From: Pisolithus tinctorius
Taxonomy: Eukaryota > Basidiomycota > Agaricomycetes > Boletales > Pisolithaceae
DNA length: 64,000 nucleotides
NCBI GenBank assembly: GCA_024663395.1
Contig: JANFAH010000012.1
Coordinates: 1,302,001-1,366,000 of the forward strand
Reading direction: 5' to 3'
This document shows, piece by piece, positions 1 through 9,901 of the stretch. Within the stretch, counting starts at the first letter, position 1, and the number at the start of each line of letters is the position of its first letter. The notes under the pieces are model-generated. The model was given only the letters and a program-made list of their open reading frames with translations, was not told the origin of the DNA and made no database searches. A program made the translations under genes and the position numbers.

Positions 1-104
1 GGAGCCTCTGCTGTCAGGGGAAATCCCCCTGCTGAAGATTCTGAGCCCAAGGAGGGCAAAATGACTGATGACCTGTTTGAGGATGAAGATAGGTCATGAA
101 TGTG
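1..104 (+). pseudogene. C-terminal end of the third ORF of a gypsy element
   Basis: The first 104 bases read in one frame to a TGA stop and end with MTDDLFEDEDRS. The same ending, with six substitutions in 32 aligned residues, closes the extra downstream ORF of the complete gypsy element on the minus strand at 19017-21581. This is therefore the 3' end of a second copy of that retrotransposon, in plus orientation and cut by the window edge. It is followed by a polypurine tract and an LTR. The function of the protein is not known to me. Confidence 0.75.
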
Positions 105-299
105 AAGGAGTGTTCCCTCTGGAGACTCAACTCTCCAATTAAAGGACTGGGTTCAACACCCTTTCCCTGCACATGAACTTCAAGGTCTAACCCTCAAGGT
201 ATCAGTTGTGAAGCCTAACCTTTGCACATATGTTTCTTTTCCTTCTCTTTCTTTTCTTTTCTTTTCTTTCCAAGCCTGGGTCAGCTCTACAGGGGAGGG
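105..299 (+). other. gypsy 3' untranslated region with polypurine tract
   Basis: This stretch matches, in reverse orientation, 18803-19016 of the complete gypsy element. It holds a long pyrimidine run (about 228-281) and ends in AGGGGAGGG directly before the LTR, the position expected of the plus-strand primer. No coding frame was seen. Confidence 0.6.
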
Positions 300-497
300 T
301 GTTAGGGGTCATACCCTGAAAAGAGGAACTACTTAGTATAGGCATGTGATACCTTTGTATCACATGCCTCTTCATATATAAACATTGTCTCAAAAGATTT
401 AGAGACATCTTTCTTTTGTCTCTACATCTTACTGTGCAAATACCATACAGTACACTTCACACACATGAGCTTGAGACAATCCCAGCATGATCTTACA
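300..497 (+). mobile_element. gypsy 3' LTR (second, older copy)
   Basis: It begins TGTTAGGGG and ends CTTACA, 198 bp. It is collinear with the 197-bp LTRs of the complete gypsy element (18606-18802 and 29681-29877, opposite strand), including the CATATATAAA TATA box and the palindromic stretch around ATGTGATACC. It is more diverged from them than they are from each other, so this copy is older. The left half of the element lies outside the window, so no target duplication can be checked. Confidence 0.8.
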
Positions 498-789
498 GGA
501 ACCTTCCTCCTTGAGTGGCTCACATCCTCCTGGAATACTGCTGATGTTCTCACTAAAGCTCTCCCATGTCCTTCTTTCTCTCATCATGTGATGGGCCTCT
601 CACTCATGTCCCATTGAGGGGGCATTGGTGTGGTTTTCAATGGTCACTTTCCATGGTTGTTTTTCAGTATGCTTTTCTTTTCAGTTCTTCTTTTCTGCAT
701 GTGGAGTTCTCTTACACATAATGGACATTGTCACATGCTTTCATATTTTCCTTTCTTTCCATGTTCACACATGTTCAGTTGAGGGGGCA
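498..789 (+). pseudogene. copia RNase H C-terminus and 3' tail
   Basis: Immediately after the gypsy LTR a short frame (498-616) contains ADVLTKALP, the hallmark near the end of Ty1/copia RNase H domains. It is followed by about 170 bp without a frame and a purine run GAGGGGGCA. The gypsy element appears to have inserted into the RNase H coding region of this copia element; the upstream half is outside the window. Only the tail is visible and it is not functional. Confidence 0.65.
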
Positions 790-1060
790 TGTTGGAGTCA
801 ACAGTCACATGCCTGACATGCTTGTACTTGTAGAGTTGTTTACTTTAGTTTACACCTCAGTCATTGTGTCTACAATGCTGAGGTGAGTATGGTAACCCCC
901 TGAGGACACATACACTTACTCACATTGTGTAGCATGTCTGATAAAGTATTGTCAATGCAGTCATTGTGTCTATGATGCTGAGCATGTCTGATAAGTCTTA
1001 GAACATTCTGGCACTAGCCATAGCCCTATTTTTGTCCTGACAGCCTGTTCAGGTCCAGGC
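790..1060 (+). mobile_element. copia 3' LTR (partial limits)
   Basis: TGTTGGAGTC starts directly after the polypurine tract at 781-789, as expected for a copia 3' LTR. The body contains two copies of CAGTCATTGTGTCTA (about 862 and 959). The right end is not clear and is set roughly where similarity to TE sequence gives way to CpG-containing DNA. The next 370 bp, to the end of the following gene, hold nothing I recognise. Confidence 0.45.
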
Positions 1061-1429
1061 TCAGCTGTGCCAGGCTTAGCACTCAGCTGGAAGCTGGAAT
1101 TTCAGCTATGCAAGAAGGATGTTTCACTAATGAAGAACTGGCCAAAAGTCTCTGTTCGAGGTAGACTGGAGAACATACATCAGTAACTACAGTTTATATA
1201 TGTCCAGAGAGTGGCAGGAGACAAACAAATAGCTAAAAATGGGAGACATAAAGAAAGAGAAAGAACGGAAGTAAGAATCTTTATTCCGAGGCATTGACGG
1301 TCGTGTATGATCGTGAATCGTTACAATGTCACTAGCCCTACAAACACTCTTCATACCGCAAAGCCCATTTTTGAATATTTAAATATCACTGAACTTACCG
1401 TGTCTGTCTTCGGTTCACCAACTGAACTC

Positions 1430-2952
1430 TCATCCTCCTAAAGCAATCGCTTTGACAGCGGTTTCGTATTGACTGAGAGCTTCACCCAACAGCGAGTAGA
1501 CGGAAGTCACTGTCTCTAAACGAGCCTTGAATAACTAGGATGGAAGTTGTTCAAGAAAACCCTTTCACGCAAACTGTCGCTCACCGCCTCCCTTGCTCCC
1601 TTGCTAGCCATATCCAAGCTTTTTTCAATCCCCACTATGTCCGCGTGGATCTGGGTACCCAAAAATGTGAGTTGCAGAGGTTTTTGCGAAACATAAGCCT
1701 GGATATGGCACTCACGAAGGACCAGATTTGAGAGACCACCCAAAGCTTATTCCCGATAACACTCAAGTCGGACAACGCAGGTTCCAGGATTACTTGTATT
1801 CTTTTCAGTCCCTCGAGAGCCAACAGTTTGGCATCTAATTCGTTGCGTTTGCTCTGAACTTCGTCACCACTTTCTGCGAATATAAAATGTGGTTAATATC
1901 ATCAACAACTCATTGTAGGCGTGCTACATACTATTCTTCTTCCTCAGATTGTCTAAGAATGCCTTTCCTTCCTGTACTGCTCGTACACCTGAAAACTACA
2001 TGACTGACTTGCCGATCAGTCCTTCGTGTGTCACATATATACACTCACTGCAGCTCCAACCCATAGTAGGGGACAAAGAATACCGAGAGCAATAGCTCCA
2101 GCTGCTAAGGTCCCGAGACCAAGTGCAGAGGTCGCACTTAAGAATGCCTGCACCGGAGTGAGTGTGGAATTGTATCAGCTAGGGTTTCATGGCCCTTACT
2201 TTGGATGTCAACCTGCACGTTGGAGGTGGCAAGGTTGCCGTCAATCGGAAAACTAAAAACAATGAACTGCGACGCACTTCTGAATGTTATCCTTTGTGGT
2301 TTTGATGTCCGCGACTAGTTGAAGGATGTCCTCTTGGAGTTTGTTTCTCTGTTTCATCCAATCCGTGACGCTTTTATAAAAATTGCCAATGCAGGTCTGC
2401 AGGTCTACGAAACCTTGGGCTAGATCCCTGGACTCGTTCATTCCCACTTTCAATTTCTGCGCAGCCACGTTAGTTGACTGCTGCTCGCTTTGCACCGCAC
2501 TAAACCTACAGCTTGGTAAGCCTTTATCTTCTCTTTCTTTGCGTCAAGGCTTTTGACTGCGGGGCTTCGAGGATCTTCTGTGCCTTTTTATAATTTTTCT
2601 TCGCTTCTGATTCTGACAGCGCAGCAATCGCCCGATTTTCAACATTTGACTTTGTTTCATCGCCGCCTCCCCAAAATGGGACCAGTTTCTGGATATTGCC
2701 ACCTCGTCTAGTAAGGCTACTGATATCTTCTACGCCAGGGATACGATCTTGGACGTCCTTCAGTACGAGCGAAAGCTTTTGTATTTTATCTGCATCTGGG
2801 GACATCATGTTCTTCAGGTCGTCCAGGCCCGGCGCGAGCTTGCGCAATTTAGCCAAGTCTGACGTTAGTTTCTGCATGTCTCCGATGTCGGAGGCTTTCA
2901 GTTTCTGTCCAACGTCCTGCTTCAGCTTGCTGACATCTAGGTTGAACCTCAT
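1430..2952 (-). CDS. coiled-coil protein with central hydrophobic hairpin (paralogue 1)
   Basis: A multi-exon gene read from ATG at 2952 to TGA at 1430. The first exon (to about 2553) encodes a charged helical region beginning MRFNLDVSKLKQD. The second exon (about 2495-2260) encodes more amphipathic helix. The next (about 2165-2035) encodes a Gly/Ala-rich hydrophobic stretch with the motif LGILCPLLW. Further short exons encode helices ending SQYETAVKAIALGG. The gene at 7165-8867 has the same hairpin and the same C-terminal pattern (YQYETNV), so the two are paralogues. Long helices around one hydrophobic hairpin resemble the architecture of alpha-helical pore-forming proteins such as the HBL/ClyA group; that is inference from architecture only, with no alignment made. 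Exon borders are approximate. I see no disabling change. Confidence 0.7.
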
Positions 2953-4124
2953 AGTGTCAATTCAAACACCTAAGTGGCGGAGGACGATGAAAGGGAGGTA
3001 GGTGGCTCATAATTGCCCGCAACCGCAACTCGCTAAATGTCATACTCTACACGGGAGATGGATCTTAGGCCATCGTGCTAGGGTACATGAATGAGGCCTC
3101 CGCATGTTCGGATTCCCTTCGGCTAGAAGGGATAGGACACTTTCGATCATTCTTCGCACCCCGATAGGAACAGTGCGAGTCAAACTTGGATTTGAATGAG
3201 ATCATTTGATTGCAATGTAGCACACCAGACAAGGACACATTTGGACAACCCTCATTTCCTTCGGCTTGGAGATCAAAAGCTTGTAACCACTCTTCGGGAA
3301 GATTGAACGCAATGTGAAGAGGTCATTTGAAGACAGCGTCAAGCGGTTACTATACTGGTATCTGAACTTTATGAATTCGCCCAGATAGTCCTGATCCGCA
3401 TCTGGTGATTGGCGCCAACCTCAACCCACCTAGAATTGCATGCTTCTTTGTTCTCTTTTGTATTGAACACGATGCAGGGCTGCACTTCCAGGTCGAACTT
3501 GTGCAGGTGCCCGCGGTGGCGTTTGGAAATCAGAAGGTTCGCTATCGAGCCATCAGGTCCAGCACGTTTCCTTGCGATAGGTTATTTTGCCTTCCTATCG
3601 TGGTGAGACCACATGCTGGACCCTACTGAACAGAGGGTGGGAGGTTTTTGTTTAGGCGCCGATGCCGAACCCTGAGGCAATCAAGAGTAATAGTGACCCA
3701 CTAACTGGCTCTGGGGTTGGATGAGCAGTATTATCTATGTGCGTCTTGGACTCTGTATAGGATTGCAGACCCTAAGCCTCGAGGAAATGGATGCTCCTCA
3801 CCCATCAGAAGCTGCCGCGATATGATCATGGCATTCCATTCCTTCCGGAAATATTGGATGGGTTACTTGTCCCTCTCAGTTACACAGCATTATCGACGAC
3901 AAACGTAACTTAAGAATACGAAGTGAATTTTCTCCATACTTCATAGTTGAGATACCGCAAACCACACGAATCAAACATTGCTTAAGGACGAGTGTCGCCC
4001 TTACCGCTCATTGCATTGAGTCCTTTAAGCTCTCGCATAATTGTCTAACGCAACACCAAGAGGAGAATACGTGATGCGTAAGGCAGAAACCTTGGGGTTC
4101 TGATGTTAAAGTGAATCAACACTA
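2953..4124. other. intergenic spacer between paralogues 1 and 2
   Basis: There is no secure gene. The spacer is well conserved in duplicate copy B (59920-61077). Both copies contain short frames, for example minus-strand frames around 3380-3630 and 60316-60579, but the open stretches are not the same in the two copies, so I do not call a gene. It could include the promoter of the first gene and the 3' region of the second. Confidence 0.5.
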
Positions 4125-5693
4125 TCAAACCAAGTGAAAAATGGGCCGACTGACGTAATCCAAGCCTGGTGGGTCTGCGTTCATCAGGTCTACTAACTCG
4201 AGGGATTCTTTGGTAAGCTTTTTATGCGGAAGTCAGCAGATGTTAGATAGTACCAGAAGTAAAGGTACCAAATTATAAACATCGCTTAGACACGTAAGTT
4301 GACTGGAAAGGGCGCTCGTGTCACTTTTCAGGTTGTCGATGTCCCTCAGTATCGCTGCACTCTTATCGATTGCACACTGAGTCGTACGCAGAGCATCGAG
4401 TCGAGCAGAGAGTTGCAACATCAGCGCATCTTTGGCACGTCCGACTGGCATGGTATGTGTAAGCCCTCCTAATTATCCAAGCTTAGGCCTACCTCCGCCA
4501 GGGGCCTCTAAAAGGTGTAACAAGTTAGCGGTACCTTCCTTGAGCGATGTGGACTGCATCAGTAAGTGTAAGTGAACAATGAAGAAGTATAAAAACACAT
4601 CGCATACAACCACTTCAATGGCGCCACCTGGTGACCCACGCAAAATGCTCTTACATGCCAAGATAGAGACACGAAGAGCTTCGAAAGTTAGTGTGAACGT
4701 CAAACCAGCCCCAGTACGCACACCCATGTATCTGCGGGGAGGGAATACTAATGTCAGATGACGATCGCATCGCCTCAAAATGAAGCTCACAAGGTGGAGG
4801 AAATTCCATTCTGCTGACAAGATTGCCTCATCCTCTGATACGCGTCGGCAGCCAAGGTAGCAAAGGGTAATGCTGAGCTTGGCTACGGGAGTGCGTGTGA
4901 GATACAATGATCCACTGCCGAAGTGGAAGACTACTTGCCAAGGGCAGGTTGGTTAGAGTCCTGGAAATCAACAGTGATTCAGTCAAGCAGGGTACAGTGG
5001 TGAACTTAACGATTTACCGGCTGGACCCCAATTCGCATCGAGCGATTTCTTTGTTCAGCTCGTCAATCTCAGGCTTCAGGGCTCTTTCCGCAGCTTGTGC
5101 ATCTTCCAGTCGCTTGCGTATGGTGGTGGAGAAGTCTCCTAGTGCATCACAGAGATTATCGAAGTCTTGTCCCATCTGGGAATCAATCTCGCCGCTCCCC
5201 TGCCAATACTGGGGATAATTCGTGTATAACAAGAAAGCGAAACGTAAAGCACGCTGCATACCTTGATCACAGCCTCGAGTTCTTTAACCTTCTCATCGTT
5301 AGTGATGTCCGCATTCAACAAATGAGTCAACAAATCGCCGCAGAAGTCTGACCATCATCCGTCAACGGTGTGGAAATCCCAATGTACCAAGAACATGTCA
5401 CCTTTAGTAACGGCGCTGGCTTTCGCTGCTGTCTCCCTCGACTTCCAAACAAGCTGTATATAATTCTGAAGGATACGTGGTAGTCGTCAATGACAGGTAG
5501 AATGCGGCAAGAAAGGGCGGCCCACTTCACGAAATTTCTTAAATTGATCAATCGAATCAAGGATAGTCTCTGAGAGAGCTCGTCTGATCTGTAGGAATTG
5601 CTTGTCAATGGCATCCACCCTGCCAACCAGATCGGCAATCTCCTCCTTCAGCCCAGTGACATCTCTGTATTCCGGAGGAGGGTCCTGCCTCAT
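4125..5693 (-). CDS. coiled-coil protein with hydrophobic segment (paralogue 2, copy A)
   Basis: Read from ATG at 5693 (start MRQDPPPEYRDV) to TGA at 4125. Exon 1 encodes a coiled coil. The frame then moves through short introns to an exon around 5327-5260 (LLTHLLNADI) and one around 5210-5015 (ending ELNKEIARC), both strongly helical. A hydrophobic exon lies around 4745-4590, a helical exon around 4451-4235, and the last exon around 4210-4125 (motif LVDLMNADPPGLDY). The layout of helices, hydrophobic segment and helices matches the paralogues at 1430-2952 and 7165-8867, but the sequence is more distant. An almost identical copy lies at 61078-62644. The function is unknown; a membrane-inserting role is only suggested by the layout. 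Confidence 0.7.
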
Positions 5694-5842
5694 GCTGAAT
5701 CAAAGGCTTGAACAAGCGGACACTGGAGACGCTAAGAGTTTCAATGGATCGATGATGGGTAGGCCACCGAAAAGACAAACGCCCAAATGATCCAATCGCT
5801 CGGTGTATACATAACGGAAGTCAACCTCCACTAAGAATAACG

Positions 5843-5849
5843 ATATATA
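5843..5849 (-). promoter_or_regulatory. possible TATA box of the gene at 4125-5693
   Basis: TATATA lies about 150 bp upstream of the ATG on the minus strand. In duplicate copy B the same place reads TATTTAA on the plus strand, so the box is altered there. Only position and sequence support this call. Confidence 0.35.
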
Positions 5850-7093
5850 ACGCCACCGGGAATGCAGCCCTGCAACACGCTACAACTTGATGAGTCAAGC
5901 TTTCGAAAGTTCGATTGGATAGTGGGGTCGCACCTTTGGAATCCTGCGGAGACCATAACCCGGCAAATGCCGAAGGGAGCTACAGTACGGGCCCCTCAGT
6001 GGCTTGTTCTGTGCCGATTTAGTACACTGTGCTGCTCTACAAACCCACTTCGAACCCATAAAGTAACAGCGTGTGGACTACGCTGCCGTTCAGGAGGGAA
6101 CGTGTTTTGTTTATCTGGGTAAGCCATCACTTCAGACATCCACATGTCTAGGATATCCTCATCACTCGGCTTGCGTGCATAACTGAAACACTCGGTGAGA
6201 CTGTATGATGCTGCTATCCTCCTGTGTCGTCTATGCACACTTGCAGACGTCAGATCGTATGTGGTAACGACGTTCTAGGTTTATCCAAGTTTGTCTGTCT
6301 CTCCAATCTCTCGAAAACTGATCTGCCCGTCGCCTTAGATTCGATCCCCTCTGCCCTATCGAGTCCTCATGGTAATGCCATTCAGATACATGGAGTATGC
6401 GTGTATGGGTAATTCTGTAACGGCACATCTACTCGTCACACGCAAGCTATGTCCTCCCCCGAGCCACATTTTGATTCGGCGGAATTGAAAATGTCCGGCG
6501 TTCAGCAACTGCGACTTGCTCCCTGCTGGTATTTCCCACTATTACTATCAAGTGACGCCGTGTGGGATTGTGGGTTGGGCCACTTGGTAATGAAGCCCTA
6601 TGGACATATCTCCCTTTCCATCTTTCTGGATATCCACAAGATTACTGGTACACGTGCCCAGGACATCCTGACGCCGGCGAGAGATTCGCTGGATGCCTGT
6701 CTGTATCCACAACGTTAGAACTTGCAGGCACCTATAGATTGTACAAGATCAGATAGGCCTGACTGCGTGTGGAGCTGTCATTAAAGTTATTCAAGCTTTT
6801 CTGTGGAAATGGAAGTCCAATATCCCCTCTGGTTAACAGGTGTGCGTCTATGTTCTTTTGAAACGCTATCCGAGATCTGTTGCTCCACGTGTCCTCACCC
6901 ACAAGACTTGGCCATCACAGCATGCAGGTTTTTGCAATTAATTTTACTTATCAATTTTACTTATCTCGGCAGGCATTTTACGCCGTCGTACGTGATCGGG
7001 AATTGGTGCGGTTCAGGGCTCTTTCTGTCAACCGCGAGTTCACATTTGGTTGGGACCAACACGTCGGAATTCCTATCCCTTGCGTTACATACC
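5850..7093. other. intergenic region without a secure gene
   Basis: About 600 bp belong to the duplicated segment (matched at 62800-63400); the rest is unique. Frames of up to 174 codons occur on both strands but have no recognisable domain and are not conserved in the second copy. This is the divergent promoter region between the genes at 4125-5693 (minus) and 7165-8867 (plus). Confidence 0.5.
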
Positions 7094-7100
7094 TATAAAT
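7094..7100 (+). promoter_or_regulatory. TATA box for the gene at 7165
   Basis: TATAAAT lies 65-71 bp upstream of the chosen ATG at 7165, a normal distance for a fungal core promoter. It supports that start. Confidence 0.5.
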
Positions 7101-7164
7101 TATCTGAACTCTTGAACCAGGAAACGCAGGTTGGTCCCTCGTCGATTCTACCCCCGTCGCTGAT

Positions 7165-8867
7165 ATGTCCGTCGATATTAATGACCTTGGTCTACCTTTT
7201 TGTGGTGACGTTCTCTCACTCAATGCTGAAAGTCCAAAGGAGAATGCCACTTCCAAGTCTCAAGAACTCGCATTTAACGTCCATGATCCTGTTCCCCCTT
7301 ATCAGCCACCGTCCGAGGAAGTATTGAAGGTCGTTAACGATACGATCAAGTCCCCTCAAGCCAAGTTAGAACTTCAAAAAGCAGTCAGAGACCTGGGAGA
7401 CTCCGCTTACTCTATTGAAGTATGTTTCAACAACGTCGCTAACGGTCTCCACGAGGCCCAAAGGTGCGGCACGAAAGCGCAAAAACAGAGTATGAAGAAA
7501 CTTTCCGATCGGTGGAAGATGCATCACAAGGTCAACTTTCCATGTTGTTCATTAACTTCGTCCCTGTCTCACTATGGTCCGTAGGAGTACATCCGCCTCC
7601 TGTGGGAATCGCGTCGTGTTGCCGGGCATGCTCGTGCAACTGCAAATGGTGAGTGGGGTACTTCGTCTATCATTGTCTCTGGTGTCTTATTTATTGTTCC
7701 TAGATTTCGCTGGTGACTTCTTAAATCTGATGGCTGCCACCAATGTCACGCTTCCTGAAAAGAAAGAAGAAATTCAGGCATACCGCAAGGTATGGGAGTT
7801 CGCTGACATGCATATTAGCACGTACCCATGCTTCGTTCCTGCCATGTAGCAACTACAGGATGATGTGAAGAATTCCTCAAACCTTTCACAGGGCTTTTAC
7901 GATCTGCGAAATGATGTAGATCGTTTCCAGGACGATGTAGTGGCATTTCTGCAGTCCAGTCGTCAACTAGAAGCTCGAGTTGAGGATCTAAGGGTAAACC
8001 TGGATAAAATTAAAAAGGAGATCTCTCGGTATGTCTATCTATGCACATGATGCACTCCATACTGAACAAACTGGTCTCCGTAGACTGACTAAGCGGGTAT
8101 GTTCCATTGATGCCGTTAATCATCGTAACAATAGTAAACTTTTTCAAGGCTTTCGTTGATGCCACGGCCCTTGTTGGCCTTGGAGGTGTTGCAGCAGGTG
8201 GCGTTGCAATTGGTATATTGTGCCCACTTCTGTGGATTGGTGCCGCTGTATGAATTACTCCTCTTGCGGTGTGCATCTCTGTCACTTAAAACTGAACGCC
8301 GTGCCAGGTGGCAATGTATCAAGCAGTCAGAAAAGGCATAGCGATAGCACAGACGATTCGGGATCGGAATGGTGTGTACCGTTAACTCACAATTGTCTAT
8401 TTTCTCATGAAATCACCCCGCAGCAAAGACTGCAGAGTTGGCAAGGCTGCAGAAAGAACTTGAAAAACAGAGACAAGCCATGGAAGGAATGGTCAAAATT
8501 CAAACTATCCTTGATCCCTTGAAATCCGACATGGAGTTGATCAAGGAGAAGCTGGTCGTTTTCGGAAAAATCTGGCAATTGGTGAGTGTTCTTGACCATA
8601 TACATAATGACACTTGACTCAAGTTCACGATGAGATTCATACGGATCTCAACGAGATCGAAAGAAGTCTTGAACTCACAACTAGCAGTGCCGGTGCCAAA
8701 ATGGTTCGTTCTATCTTCGTTAGACAAAAGACCAGAGCTAACTTCGTTGCCCACAGTTCCAAACGCGGCTCCAGACAGTTTCGACTATATACCGGGCACT
8801 CGCGGATGCTCTTTACCAATATGAGACCAACGTCCACATCCAGAATGTCGCTAAGCTCCAGAACTGA
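7165..8867 (+). CDS. coiled-coil protein with central hydrophobic hairpin (paralogue 3)
   Basis: Read from ATG at 7165 (MSVDINDLGLPF) to TGA at 8867 through several introns of about 50-60 bp. Exon 1 (to about 7470) encodes a proline-containing N-terminus and the first helices. Later exons cover about 7495-7650, 7700-7790, and 7855-8030 (a coiled coil with LEARVEDLRVNLDKIKKEI). The exon around 8150-8255 encodes the hydrophobic hairpin GGVAAGGVAIGILCPLLW. Two further helical exons lie at about 8425-8583 and 8620-8700, and the last exon ends YQYETNVHIQNVAKLQN. Hairpin and C-terminus match the gene at 1430-2952, which points the other way. The architecture resembles alpha-helical pore-forming proteins; this is inference. 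No internal stop was seen once introns are allowed. Confidence 0.72.
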
Positions 8868-9901
8868 TCATCCTTTTTGATTTTCACCTCTTTGATACAT
8901 GCATGTACTATAAAACTGTATATCGAGTTTGTCTCCGTGCTGTTGTTACAAATGATGCCTTTTCCCTCGACGTGTTCCCGTGCATGAAACTACGAATTGT
9001 AGTCTCGGAATAGCGAACGCCTAGTACCGGCCTACAATTCTGACCCTGATTAGCGGTGCAGGATCGTCACGACGGGGCTTACTTTCCATCTGAGGAAACG
9101 GCGCGCGATGATGAATATGTCTAGGTATGTTGGTTAGGATGATCGTTAGTCGTTGCGATACCTCTGTCCTGATGATATGCTGGTTGTGTAATTAAAGGAC
9201 CAACGCTGCTCCTTTATGCGCAAAGGGACTAGGGCAGTCGTCGTATCCCGCGGTTATCATCAGGTAGTGACGACAAAGAGACAAGTCTCTGAGTGACAGA
9301 TTCACTGCCGGGAAGACTTTCGTCACCGGCACCCGGTGATCTCCACACTGCAACAACATAACGGGGCGGTAACCATTGCCGTGATCTGACTCTCCATGTG
9401 GCAGCTACTAGTAGGGAATGTTGCGGTTAGGGACGGGGATATCACCGTAGCCCTAAGGAATGCCATGACAAATTGATAGCGAGGACACCGATGTGCATTA
9501 TGCGAGGGTCGTGAGCACCCGCTGGAAGGGGCCGGTGAAAGCAGAGAGGATGTTCAACCACGCTGACATGAACAACATATGTAACGACGTTGGTAGGGCT
9601 ATGATGAGGACGACTGTGTGACGTCCGAAAACCCCCCGCAAGCCATTTCATTGAATTCATGACACCGCGCAAAAATGTTACCTACATAACAGGATTGAAT
9701 GTCCTGCAAATAGCGGTAATAGAGGGAGAGGTTATTGAGACTGTCGTCTACGGCGCATGAACATGAACATTTCTCTAGTTCAACCTCAGGTTAAGCTAGG
9801 AGGGGGAGCTATTATCACAACGGAAACAGCGCGAAATGAATAAACGATCGAGATAAAGGACGAAAGGTAGACCAACCCAACTAAGCCCAAACCTCCCACA
9901 C
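8868..9901. other. intergenic region between convergent genes
   Basis: About 1 kb between the 3' ends of the plus-strand gene at 7165 and the minus-strand HET gene. It is CpG-rich and has only short frames (up to 88 codons). I see no repeat or RNA gene. Confidence 0.5.

Larger units (their letters stand above)
2545..6445. repeat. segmental duplication, copy A
   Basis: This 3.9-kb segment recurs in the same orientation at 57005-63400. It covers the first exon of the gene at 1430-2952, the spacer, the whole gene at 4125-5693 and about 750 bp upstream of it. Copy A is uninterrupted and CpG-rich. Its left limit lies just beyond the first-exon splice site, and its right limit near 6445, where similarity to the other copy stops. 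Confidence 0.85.

Noticed and set aside
3405..3908. Small plus-strand frames in the spacer between paralogues 1 and 2
   Set aside because: The frames do not agree between the two duplicate copies and have no domain; treated as spacer.
6803..7327. 174-codon plus-strand frame overlapping the start of paralogue 3
   Set aside because: It runs through the TATA box and the coding start in another frame and shows no domain; the frame from 7165 is supported by similarity to paralogue 1.
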